Shown here: one piece after another, positions 1-7,177 of the stretch
Position numbering within the stretch: position 1 is the first letter of the stretch
How the letters are laid out: every line of letters begins with the position of its first letter
DNA from: Gemmatimonadota bacterium
GTDB taxonomy: Bacteria; GCA-2686955
Assembly (NCBI GenBank): GCA_002686955.1
Contig: NYZA01000216.1
Location: forward strand, 1-12,076
Reading direction: 5' to 3'
DNA: 12,076 bases
Program-made: the position numbers and the translations under genes
Notes under the pieces: generated by a model
What the model was told of the DNA's origin: nothing
The model's input: the letters and a program-made list of their open reading frames with translations, nothing else
Databases searched by the model: none

Positions 1-49
1 CTCGAAATAGCCCGACTATTCCTCCGGTTTCGGAACTCACCGATCGACC

Positions 50-106
50 AGGTCCGCGGCACATCTGGGCGCCAAGATGACAAGTTATTCTTGCGCGGCC
101 CCTCAG
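50..106. repeat. Shortened, diverged copy of the palindromic element at 10780-10886
   Basis: Positions 58-106 align without gaps to one arm of the large palindrome at 10780-10886. Shared blocks are GGCACATCTGGG, GCCAA, AGTTATTC and TGCGCGG, and roughly 40 of 49 positions match by eye. The preceding bases AGGTCCGCG (50-58) resemble the outer tip of the opposite arm, so this looks like an internally deleted copy keeping one full arm and only the tip of the other. The tips (51-58 and 94-101) can pair with one mismatch. It lies about 45 bp past the stop of the hydrolase gene ending at 151. A 3'-end or transcript-stabilising role is possible but not shown. Confidence 0.6.
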
Positions 107-150
107 CTCCAGGAACACCCTCGCGGAACCGGTTCTCGCTGTCCATTCCG

Positions 151-1872
151 CTACCCAAAGTAGCCCAGTGATCTGAGCCGTTCCTTCACCAACTCGTCCT
201 CTTTCTCTGTATGAACATGATCATCCTCGAGAGCCTTCTCACCGCCGGCGGCGGTCTTGCGGATCTCTCTCGTCTTCAGCAGATCGGAATCGACGGCATC
301 TCGCAACACTTCTCCATCTACATCATCGGGAATCGCTTCATCCAGTAGATAGAGAAGTGTGGGATAAACATCGATTATTCTCGCGTCTTCGAAACGACCT
401 CCATTCGCGTCGCACCCATGCCCGGCCATGACAAAAATCCCGTCGTCCCTATGCTGGCCCGATTCGCCCTCTTGCTGCCCTCCTTCGAAGCGAGGATCGG
501 ACGTTGAGCGGAATATCTCCTTCGTACCTTGTGTCACACCCGGCATATACGAATGCTCGCGCATCGTCACGATCAGATCGGGGGCCGATTCGACGTACGG
601 TCCCTCGTAGAGCTCTTCCCTGCGATGGACCGAGTCGACGACCGGAAGTCCGTCTTCAGGATCGACCAACTCACCCAGCTTCGCGATGATTTCATCTCTG
701 AGAGCCTCGTATTCCTCCCCGGATCGCACGATTCCCTCCGGCTCTCGGCCGGCAAGATTGATGAATAGCCCCTCCTCCGAGCCGACGAAATTGTTGTATG
801 CTTTGGTCTTGGACCAATCCACCATCATGAATGGAGGTAGCGACATAACCTTGAAGAGCGGCATACGAAAACGTCGCAACCTCTCGGTGATCTCGTGCCC
901 GACCCCTAGTCGGGCAAGAACACCCCCGAGGCTCACCGGGCGCGGAACAGGGCGCCAACGACGCAGCCAATACGGCTTCTTGTATGCAAAAAGCCCCTGC
1001 TTTTCGAGCCACCGATTCAGATACACATTTTTTCGCTTTGGTCCAAATCCATGATCCGACACCAGCACGACTGTATCTTTCGACAGATCGATTTCTTCAA
1101 GCATCGTTCCGATCTCGCGGTCGACCCGCTCATAGACCTGCGGAATCACCTCCCGCATCTTCGCGCCCCGCTCGGTCCTCGAAGCAGGGTGCTTCTCGTC
1201 CCAGTACTTCCAGAAAAAATGCTGGATCCGATCGGTGATCGTCCACGTCACCATGAATAGATCCCAGTCTCGGTCCCGGTCCATCAGATAGCGGCCCACA
1301 CGTGTGCGGATTTCCATGGCCTCGACCGATGCGCGCAGAAAATCCAGCTCTCTGCCTGTTCCGGAATACTGCATCAGGTCCATCTCGACTGGAATCCGCC
1401 CGAACTGGGCCATCAGCTCGGTATGAAGCCGCGGCGGATAGGTGAAGGCCGCCTCGGGACTTGGCGTCAACAGACCCGCCACCATCGTTCCGTTCACTTC
1501 CGGAGGCGGGTAGGTAACGGGCAGATTGACCGAGCCGACCCGATATCCCCGCTGCGACAGCGTCTCCCACATCGTTCGCGTCTTGATGCACCGGTAGTTG
1601 ATCAAAGGCCGGAGCACCTGGCCGGCATTCGACACCCAAAACGCGTAGACCCCGGTCTTGCCGGGGTTCTTGCCCGTCATAAAGGCCGGCCAAGCCACCG
1701 AGCTCTGGCAGGGCTGGGTCGAGCGAAGAGGCGCCGACACCCCTTCACCCATGAGCCTGGCCAGGTTGGGGAGACGCCCATCGTCGATCAAAGGGTCGAT
1801 GACGTCGAAGGTGGCGCCATCGATGCCGAGAACCAAGATACGGTTCCGATCGTCTTGCTTCGGCGCTCTCAT
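151..1872 (-). CDS. Alkaline-phosphatase-superfamily phosphohydrolase/phosphomutase-like protein (COG3379 type), copy 1
   Basis: A 573-residue metal-dependent hydrolase of the alkaline phosphatase / nucleotide pyrophosphatase / phosphomutase superfamily, expected to cleave a phosphoester or phosphodiester. The substrate is unknown. Visible motifs are the first metal ligand in LGIDGATFD (Asp18), a probable Ser nucleophile in QSSVAW (Ser57), Asp214 and His218 in TDRIQHFFW, Asp273-His274 in SDHGFG, and His474 in SGQHRDDG. All expected ligand regions are present. The family's usual GKHG reads GKTG here (Thr73). There is no signal peptide, so it is probably cytoplasmic. An acidic, His-containing linker leads to a C-terminal LRSLGYFG. 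The ATG overlaps the TGA of the upstream membrane gene (ATGA, 1869-1872), implying translational coupling, and GAGGTG lies just upstream. It is paralogous to the gene at 2539-4170, for example through the shared AGREPEGIVR segment. Confidence 0.9.
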   Translation of the reverse strand: MRAPKQDDRNRILVLGIDGATFDVIDPLIDDGRLPNLARLMGEGVSAPLRSTQPCQSSVAWPAFMTGKNPGKTGVYAFWVSNAGQVLRPLINYRCIKTRTMWETLSQRGYRVGSVNLPVTYPPPEVNGTMVAGLLTPSPEAAFTYPPRLHTELMAQFGRIPVEMDLMQYSGTGRELDFLRASVEAMEIRTRVGRYLMDRDRDWDLFMVTWTITDRIQHFFWKYWDEKHPASRTERGAKMREVIPQVYERVDREIGTMLEEIDLSKDTVVLVSDHGFGPKRKNVYLNRWLEKQGLFAYKKPYWLRRWRPVPRPVSLGGVLARLGVGHEITERLRRFRMPLFKVMSLPPFMMVDWSKTKAYNNFVGSEEGLFINLAGREPEGIVRSGEEYEALRDEIIAKLGELVDPEDGLPVVDSVHRREELYEGPYVESAPDLIVTMREHSYMPGVTQGTKEIFRSTSDPRFEGGQQEGESGQHRDDGIFVMAGHGCDANGGRFEDARIIDVYPTLLYLLDEAIPDDVDGEVLRDAVDSDLLKTREIRKTAAGGEKALEDDHVHTEKEDELVKERLRSLGYFG

Positions 1873-2495
1873 TGGATCGACACCTCGTCGCTAGGTGTTG
1901 GCAAGTCACCGATCGCGGCGCGCTGCACTCGAAAATCGTTGGCGAGGAAGACCGCGATAACTAGAACCACCGCGACTCCGGCGCAGACGATCGAGAGACG
2001 CCGCAATCCGCTCGGCGTACCGTCCGGTGGTAGAAAGGCATCTGTCGCAATGTAGATCAGAGCTGCAGCGGCCGCGCTGAACATCAGCCCATTGAAAAGG
2101 GTCAAAAACACCAGGAACTGTACTGCAATGGCGGGCAGATCGAAGCGGGGGAATACTTCGATGAATAGAAGATCGAGCAGGAGAAGCGCCCCGAAGAAGA
2201 AGATCGAAACGCCGGTAACGCCCGCGATCCACTCCGACGGGCCGGAGAAAATATGACGCAAGGCCGGCTTTCGGCTTATGCCGTAGCACACGACACCCAG
2301 AAGGGCTCCGATGAGGTAGAGTGTGAGCGACAAAGGAACGAAGGGCGTGCCAACGTTCAGCAGGCGGCCGAGTGCATCGTAGATGTAGTCGCCCGTGATC
2401 AGATCCAGAGCAGACAGAATGACGGCGTCGAGCGTGCCTATCAAGATAAAGACCGGCAATCTCTGCGCATCGGTTTCTCGGCTCAGTGTCGGCAT
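1869..2495 (-). CDS. Five-helix integral membrane protein, function unknown
   Basis: A 208-residue protein I cannot assign to a named family. Hydrophobic segments at about residues 14-35, 53-72, 89-113, 121-150 and 167-186 predict five transmembrane helices, with a short hydrophilic N-terminus and a polar C-terminal tail of about 20 residues (PTPSDEVSIQ at the end). No enzymatic motif is evident. It lies 43 bp after the stop of one phosphohydrolase gene and overlaps the start of its paralogue by 4 bp, so all three are very likely one transcript. The arrangement suggests it works with the two hydrolases, for example as a membrane partner or transporter of their substrate; that is inference. 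The Shine-Dalgarno sequence before ATG 2495 is weak, so the exact start is slightly uncertain. Confidence 0.8.
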   Translation of the reverse strand: MPTLSRETDAQRLPVFILIGTLDAVILSALDLITGDYIYDALGRLLNVGTPFVPLSLTLYLIGALLGVVCYGISRKPALRHIFSGPSEWIAGVTGVSIFFFGALLLLDLLFIEVFPRFDLPAIAVQFLVFLTLFNGLMFSAAAAALIYIATDAFLPPDGTPSGLRRLSIVCAGVAVVLVIAVFLANDFRVQRAAIGDLPTPSDEVSIQ

Positions 2496-2538
2496 TCTGC
2501 TTCGAGTGCCCGCTCTCGCGGCGCAACAGCTCCGCTGA

Positions 2539-4170
2539 TCAGCTCACATAGCCCATCGCCCGCAGGGTTTCCTCGACAGCCGCGGCTTCTTCGCCGCCGA
2601 AGTCCTCCTTGCCGCCATGGTCGGAGTCAAGGGTCGGGGGACCGGTTTCTACGCCGTGCTCGGATCTGAACTCTTCCGTGAACAAGTTCAGCATCACTTT
2701 CCCGTCCATATCCTCCGGAACCGGAATATCGAGCAAGTGACAAACCGTCGGAGCGATATCGATGAGCTCGTTGCGATCGGCCGAAGCACCAGCTGAGATA
2801 CCCGGCCCCGCGGCGGCGAGAATACCGTCCATGCGATGCATTCCCGGCACCTTGTCGGTGGGCTCGGTCAGGACCTCGGCCGCGAAAAGATCCGAGTCGA
2901 TGTGGTAGGCGACGTCATCGACTTCGAACTGTATGTCCGGGGCGCGCTCGACCGCCTTCCCGTGCCAAAGATCGGCGCGCTTGTATGCCTTGGGGATGAA
3001 AGGGCGACCGAGATCGGGATCGTCGATTGTCTCGAGCTTGCGACATATTTCATCGCACAACCCCTCGTAATCCGGCCCGGGCCGCACGATTCCTTCGGGT
3101 TCACGACCGGCCTGATTGATCAGAACGATCTCTTCACCCCCGCCCCACGAAGTGTACGCCCGCGTGCGAGACCAATCGACGAGATCCCACGGTGGACGAT
3201 CGTAGCGCCCCGGTGCCGTCACGCGAAAACGACCGGCGATGCGACGCTTTCGCGTCTCCCACCCGCGGCGCCGCTTCTCGGCATCGGGCACCAGCACCAG
3301 ATAGCCCTCATCGATCAACCACTTCGCAAGGTGGAAATGCTTGCGCAGCGGTCCCTGTCCATGATCGGAAAGCAGAAGAATCGTAGTTTCGTCGCCCACT
3401 TTCGCCAGAAGCTCCCCTGTGAGGCGATCCAGCTGGCTGTAGGTGTCCTGCAGGATCCCGCCGAATTTTGCGACCATATCGGGGGATTCGGCCGCGAACG
3501 CCTCGTCGAGAAATCGAAAAGCGACGTGTCCGATCCGGTCCGATGAGGTGAAAACGACCATGAAGAAGTCCCACGGATCTCGGTCCATGAGGTATTGGGC
3601 GATCTCGCAACGCCTTTCCTGGTCGCGCCAGATTTCGTTCAAGAGCTCGAGACGATTCGGGTTGTAGGCAACACCGCCCTCGACGTGATCCATCGGCACC
3701 CACCCCACTCGCGACATCAGCTCGGTATGCAGAGTCGGCGGCCAGGTGAAGCTGCTCTCCACGGAGGGAGCCAACATGCCGGTCACCATGGTGCCGTTGA
3801 CCGGCCTGGGCGGATAGGTGATCGGCACATTGATGACGCCGATCTTCTTGTCGTGGCGAGAGAGGAGCGACCACAGAGTTTCGGTATCGATACTCGTGGA
3901 GTTGATGAGCCGGCGCTCGTAGCTGCCCGGCTTGCGCTCGACGAAGTAGTAGACGCCGTGCTTGCCCGCCTGCTTCCCAGTGGCGAAGCTCGCCCACGCG
4001 ATCGACGAGTTGGGAGGAACGGTCGACCGCAGATCGCAACGCACGCCCCGCTCCATCAGGCGCGCGAGGTTCGGCAACCGCCCCTGCTCGATCATCGGGT
4101 CGGCGATATCGAAAGTGGCACCGTCCCACCCGATGACGAGCACCCGCTCGGGCTTCCGCGACGCTGGCAT
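2539..4170 (-). CDS. Alkaline-phosphatase-superfamily phosphohydrolase/phosphomutase-like protein (COG3379 type), copy 2
   Basis: A 543-residue member of the same superfamily as the gene at 151-1872. Catalytic-site motifs are Asp16 in WDGATFD, a probable Ser nucleophile in NSSIAW (Ser55), GKHG at 69-72, Asp211 and His215 in SSDRIGH, Asp269-His270 in SDHGQG, and His445 in GMHRMDG. It is therefore likely an active metal hydrolase of unknown substrate. It has no signal peptide. The C-terminus is a Gly/Glu/Asp-rich linker followed by LRAMGYVS, echoing the LRSLGYFG of the paralogue. I chose ATG 4170 because GAGGAG precedes it with 9-nt spacing. The in-frame GTG at 4218 has no such site and would add 16 residues lacking family resemblance. 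It follows the VOC gene by 81 bp and precedes the membrane gene by 43 bp. Confidence 0.9.
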   Translation of the reverse strand: MPASRKPERVLVIGWDGATFDIADPMIEQGRLPNLARLMERGVRCDLRSTVPPNSSIAWASFATGKQAGKHGVYYFVERKPGSYERRLINSTSIDTETLWSLLSRHDKKIGVINVPITYPPRPVNGTMVTGMLAPSVESSFTWPPTLHTELMSRVGWVPMDHVEGGVAYNPNRLELLNEIWRDQERRCEIAQYLMDRDPWDFFMVVFTSSDRIGHVAFRFLDEAFAAESPDMVAKFGGILQDTYSQLDRLTGELLAKVGDETTILLLSDHGQGPLRKHFHLAKWLIDEGYLVLVPDAEKRRRGWETRKRRIAGRFRVTAPGRYDRPPWDLVDWSRTRAYTSWGGGEEIVLINQAGREPEGIVRPGPDYEGLCDEICRKLETIDDPDLGRPFIPKAYKRADLWHGKAVERAPDIQFEVDDVAYHIDSDLFAAEVLTEPTDKVPGMHRMDGILAAAGPGISAGASADRNELIDIAPTVCHLLDIPVPEDMDGKVMLNLFTEEFRSEHGVETGPPTLDSDHGGKEDFGGEEAAAVEETLRAMGYVS

Positions 4171-4179
4171 GAACCGACT

Positions 4180-4185
4180 CTCCTC
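4180..4185 (-). promoter_or_regulatory. Shine-Dalgarno GAGGAG deciding the start of hydrolase copy 2
   Basis: On the minus strand GAGGAG is followed by 9 nt and then ATG at 4170. The alternative GTG at 4218 has no purine-rich site ahead of it. This is the main reason for preferring the shorter protein. Confidence 0.65.
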
Positions 4186-4197
4186 GCTGACTGGAAC

Positions 4198-4214
4198 CCG
4201 CGCGGCATGCGCGG
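4198..4214 (-). other. Small GC hairpin in the VOC-to-hydrolase intergenic gap
   Basis: The minus strand reads CCGCGC, a 5-nt loop, then GCGCGG: a perfect 6-bp GC stem between the VOC stop and the hydrolase start. No T-run follows, so it is not a standard intrinsic terminator. It could stabilise the processed mRNA or be chance in GC-rich DNA. Confidence 0.25.
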
Positions 4215-4251
4215 CCACGAAGCGGTCAGGTTACCAGAATCGCGCCGATGT

Positions 4252-5019
4252 TCACGACTTGGCGGACCCCTTGAAAAACGCCACGGCCGCTCCTTGAGGA
4301 TCGGCGGCCACGCAGAAGCGCCCGACATCGGGAATATCGGTCGGTGGATGGTGGATCTGTCCGCCCAGCTCTTCGATGCGGCCGGCCGTGGCGTCCACAT
4401 CGTCGACCTGCAGGTAGTGGACCCACATCGCCTGGGGCGGTCCTCCCGGCGGCGTCGACATGAGGCCCGCAACGTCGGTCTCGCCGAGCTGGAACATCGT
4501 GTAGGTGCCCATGTCACCCATCGGGAACTGCTTGTGCTTCCAGCCGAAAACCTCGCCATAGAACGAAACGACGGCATCGGGGTCGGGGCAGATCAGCTCG
4601 TTCCAGACGAAAGTGCCGGTCCCGGTGGCCAGATCCGCACCGTCGTCGCCCCCTTGGTTGCGATAGACCGCGAAAACCGCGCCCTGGGGATCGCTCAGAA
4701 AAGCAAATCGGCCGACATCGGGAATATCGGTGGGTGGAAAGAGGTTCGTGCCACCCATCCGGGTAGCCCGTTCGACCGCCGCGTCCACATCGTCGACCAG
4801 AACATAGCCGATCCAATGGGGCGGCCCCGGCTGCTCGTCCGGCTTGCTCGAGATCCCCCCGAGGGTCTTCTCCCCCACGGTGATCATCTTGTAGGGCTCC
4901 CCCTCCCCCATCGAATGGTCGCCGTAGGTCCAACCCAGAAGCGCGGTGTAAAAATCGAGCGCGGCGGCCCGATCGGTGGTCATCAGATCGTGCCAGACGA
5001 ATTGGCCTGTGAGGTTCAT
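4252..5019 (-). CDS. Two-domain VOC family (glyoxalase / bleomycin-resistance fold) protein
   Basis: A 255-residue protein of two tandem VOC modules, about residues 5-121 and 135-250. Each starts with a strand plus FY..hhGW (FVWHDLMTTD with LDFYTALLGW; FVWNELICPD with VSFYGEVFGW). Each continues with a VDDVDA segment (75-80 and 205-210) and a PPTDIPDVGRF....DPQGA segment (from 96 and from 226). This is the organisation of the widespread CFP-30B-like two-domain VOC proteins, which are soluble, cytoplasmic and of mostly unknown substrate. Related VOC folds include glyoxalase I, extradiol dioxygenases and resistance proteins, but no specific activity can be read here. ATG 5019 is chosen because AGGAG precedes it by 6 nt. 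An upstream in-frame ATG at 5097 would add 26 residues unlike VOC proteins and run through the likely -10 box. It probably leads the transcript containing the hydrolases. Confidence 0.9.
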   Translation of the reverse strand: MNLTGQFVWHDLMTTDRAAALDFYTALLGWTYGDHSMGEGEPYKMITVGEKTLGGISSKPDEQPGPPHWIGYVLVDDVDAAVERATRMGGTNLFPPTDIPDVGRFAFLSDPQGAVFAVYRNQGGDDGADLATGTGTFVWNELICPDPDAVVSFYGEVFGWKHKQFPMGDMGTYTMFQLGETDVAGLMSTPPGGPPQAMWVHYLQVDDVDATAGRIEELGGQIHHPPTDIPDVGRFCVAADPQGAAVAFFKGSAKS

Positions 5020-5025
5020 GAGGTT

Positions 5026-5030
5026 CTCCT
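5026..5030 (-). promoter_or_regulatory. Shine-Dalgarno AGGAG deciding the VOC start
   Basis: AGGAG on the minus strand lies 6 nt before ATG 5019, an optimal spacing, and supports MNLTGQF as the N-terminus. Confidence 0.75.
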
Positions 5031-5055
5031 GTTTGGCATTGAGGCGCAGGCGAAC

Positions 5056-5061
5056 ATTGTA
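5056..5061 (-). promoter_or_regulatory. Possible -10 box (TACAAT) for the VOC-hydrolase operon
   Basis: The minus strand carries TACAAT about 37 nt before ATG 5019, giving a plausible short leader of roughly 30 nt that includes the Shine-Dalgarno site. No good TTGACA-like -35 is visible at 16-18 nt, so the call rests on the -10 and its position. Confidence 0.35.
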
Positions 5062-5207
5062 GGCCGGTGGAGAAAGAAAGTGGGGGAGACGGCGCATTGA
5101 GATTGTGGTCTCCGCGATTCATCGCCAGGCACGCCCAGCGGCTCCGCGCCCTCCGAAGCGGTGAACCTGACGGCTCTCTCCGGCCCCTGTCGCACTGGAT
5201 AATCGAC

Positions 5208-5378
5208 ATGGGTCACCGTCTGATAGAACGTGGCGGCTTGCGCGCCTTCCTCGACGACTATCCCCTTGCCGTGGGCATCATGCTCTACGGCGGGGATCGC
5301 GAGGAGAGCCGCGAGGATCGAATCCGAGTGCTCCCGGTCGACGGCTTCCTCCGCGGCGCCTCACGGATTCTCGGCTGA
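5208..5378 (+). pseudogene. Probable relic: C-terminal end of a DUF4143-type ATP-binding protein
   Basis: The plus-strand reading frame ending at 5378 carries ERGGLRAFLDDYPLAVGIML, then YGGDREE and IRVLPVDGFLRG. This resembles the last 45 or so residues of AAA/DUF4143 ATP-binding proteins (hydrophobic strand, LYGG/LYRG turn, then VLPxxxFL at the C-terminus). Upstream the frame is open back to 5067 but no longer resembles that family, and no Walker motifs are present. I read it as the leftover 3' end of a gene lost by deletion. It fills most of the 412 bp between the VOC start (5019) and the beta-helix start (5432). Nothing else coding is recognisable in that gap. A short real gene is possible but less likely. 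Confidence 0.35.
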
Positions 5379-5384
5379 TTAGGA

Positions 5385-5390
5385 TAGAAT
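5385..5390 (+). promoter_or_regulatory. Possible -10 box (TAGAAT) for the beta-helix gene
   Basis: TAGAAT lies about 42 bp before ATG 5432, just after the stop of the relic frame, in a locally AT-richer patch. No convincing -35 is seen, so this is tentative. Confidence 0.25.
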
Positions 5391-5431
5391 GGGGCGATGC
5401 ACGGGATCCCCGAACAGGAGAAGAAGAAGCC

Positions 5432-7057
5432 ATGTGCCGCAGGGCCCCGATCGCCGCTTCCTTGCTGAGCTCGATCGTCTGGAGCACGGCAGAGCCCGCA
5501 ACGATCCACGTGCCCGACGACTACGCCCAGATCCAAGCGGCCATCGATGCTGCCTCAGATGGGGACGAGGTCGTCGTCGCGCCGGGCACGTACTTCGAGA
5601 GCGAGGTCGGATTTCGGGACAAGTCGATCGTCGTTCGAGGCAGCGATCCCGCCGACCCGGACGTTGTGGACGCGACCGTGGTAGACGCCGACTCGATGGG
5701 ATCGGTGTTCCGTTTCGAGTCGGAAGACGACTCCACGGCGGGACTCATCGGGCTGACGGTTACGGGGGGGAAATCATGGACGGGGGGTGGCGTCTACGTG
5801 GGTCCTCGCGCTTCGATTTTGCTCGATCGACTGCGGATCGCCGGAAACTGGGCGACCGGCGTGGACACCAGCTCGCGGACGGGGCGTGGAGGGGGAATCG
5901 CCTGCGGCGAGCTCAGCCGCCCGAGGATTCTGGCGTGCCGAATTGAAGACAACGTCGCGGGAGCATCAAGGAACAAGGGTGGCGGCCTCTGGTGCGACTC
6001 GTGGTGCGCCGCGGTGATCGAAGAGACCGTGTTTCGAGGCAACACCGCGAAAAGCGGCGGCGGAGCGTACTGCGAGCGCAGTTCCGCCCCGATCTTCGTT
6101 CGTTGTCTGTTCGAAGGGAGTCGGGGGACCAGCACCGGTGGAGGCGTCTACCTCGAAAGCGGCTATCAGAGCTCCGCACTATTCGAGGAGTGTCGCTTTG
6201 TCGATAACGATGCGATCCACGGGGGCGGCGTATACTCGCCATGGGGCGTAGGCCAAGGAACATATCGTTTCTCGAACTGTCTCTTTCAATCGAACACCGC
6301 TGCGCGGGGCGGCGGCGCCTACACTGAAGGCTGGACGACCATGGCCTTCGAGAACTCCACCTTTCGGGCCAACGGCGCCCTGGGTGCGCCTCGAGTGGCC
6401 GGCGGTGGCCTCTACAGCGAAGGATTCGCGACCATCACAAACTGTGTCTTCGACTCCAATTCGGCGACCGGGTGGCGCGGAATGGGAGGGGGCGTTTGCT
6501 CGGAACAGGGCGACATCCACGCCACCGCAACCCTGTTCACGGGCAATTGGGCATCCGGCTCCGACACCAGTGCGGGCGGCGCAGCCTTCTGTAGCGCCGG
6601 AACGCTCAAGCTCTTCAACTGCACCCTGGTAGGCAACGCGGCCACCGGTTCAGACACCGGATCGGGCTCGGGCCGTGGAGGTGCCGTGTATGGCAACGTC
6701 GCATGGGACCTCGACATTCGCAACTCGATCCTCTGGGGGAACGAGCCGGAGGAGGTTTATGGCGACTACCCGGAGGTGTCCTACTCCGACGTTGAAGGCG
6801 GCTGGCCGGGAGTGGGCAATATCGATGCCGATCCCGGCTTCTCCCCCCGCTGGCCGGAGCACCCCCTCGCCCGCTTCCTCCTCGGGATTCACTCCCCTTG
6901 CATCGACTCGGCCGACCCGACCATGACCGATCCTCCCTGGTGGCGCATCTCACCGGCCTACGCGGAGCACAATAGTCGTCAAGCCGACATGGGGGCGTAC
7001 GGGGGTGACTCGGCGGTGGGGTGGATTGGAGGGGCGAGTCAGCCGACCTCGCATTGA
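5432..7057 (+). CDS. Secreted right-handed parallel beta-helix repeat protein
   Basis: A 541-residue predicted exported protein. Residues 1-20 form a short signal peptide (MCRRAP, hydrophobic core, WSTA) with likely cleavage after Ala20. The mature start, TIHVPDDYAQIQAAIDAASD and then VVVAPGTY, is the classic entry strand of pectate-lyase-like beta-helix proteins. From about residue 105 to 430 there are about ten coils of the form NCxFxxNxAxxGGGxY, for example GGGVY at 118-122, 237-241 and 265-269, and GGGAY at 294-298. The tail has NSILWGN (431-437), YSDVEGGWPG (451-460), GNIDADPGF, SPCIDSADP and DMGAYGG, the usual ending of this family. No catalytic residues or C-terminal sorting domain are evident, so an adhesin or structural surface role is as likely as polysaccharide binding. 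AGGAG precedes ATG by 11 nt. It is the only intact plus-strand gene. Confidence 0.88.
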   Translation: MCRRAPIAASLLSSIVWSTAEPATIHVPDDYAQIQAAIDAASDGDEVVVAPGTYFESEVGFRDKSIVVRGSDPADPDVVDATVVDADSMGSVFRFESEDDSTAGLIGLTVTGGKSWTGGGVYVGPRASILLDRLRIAGNWATGVDTSSRTGRGGGIACGELSRPRILACRIEDNVAGASRNKGGGLWCDSWCAAVIEETVFRGNTAKSGGGAYCERSSAPIFVRCLFEGSRGTSTGGGVYLESGYQSSALFEECRFVDNDAIHGGGVYSPWGVGQGTYRFSNCLFQSNTAARGGGAYTEGWTTMAFENSTFRANGALGAPRVAGGGLYSEGFATITNCVFDSNSATGWRGMGGGVCSEQGDIHATATLFTGNWASGSDTSAGGAAFCSAGTLKLFNCTLVGNAATGSDTGSGSGRGGAVYGNVAWDLDIRNSILWGNEPEEVYGDYPEVSYSDVEGGWPGVGNIDADPGFSPRWPEHPLARFLLGIHSPCIDSADPTMTDPPWWRISPAYAEHNSRQADMGAYGGDSAVGWIGGASQPTSH

Positions 7058-7177
7058 CACCCCCACGCCCTCGATACGGTCGTACCATTTGAAGGTTCGC
7101 GCCATCGCCATCCACTTGCTCCGCCGCGACGAGCGCGGGAGCCGCATGCCGCGTGAATCGGCCGACGAGCTACTCCA
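7058..7177. other. Convergent intergenic region, no clear terminator
   Basis: These 120 bp separate the 3' ends of the plus-strand beta-helix gene and the minus-strand deacetylase gene. A bidirectional terminator would be expected, but I see only imperfect GC-rich self-complementarity around 7119-7143 and no T-run on either strand. Confidence 0.4.

Noticed and set aside
126-135. GAACCGGTTC palindrome downstream of hydrolase copy 1
   Set aside because: A single 10-bp palindrome without a loop, T-run or second copy; compatible with chance.
4171-4218. GTG start adding 16 residues to hydrolase copy 2
   Set aside because: There is no Shine-Dalgarno sequence at 4218, while ATG 4170 has GAGGAG with good spacing.
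3595-5100. Plus-strand open frame of 501 codons
   Set aside because: It lies antisense to the conserved hydrolase copy 2 and VOC genes, is rich in Arg/His/Pro/Gly and shows no family motif. It is a GC-driven shadow frame.
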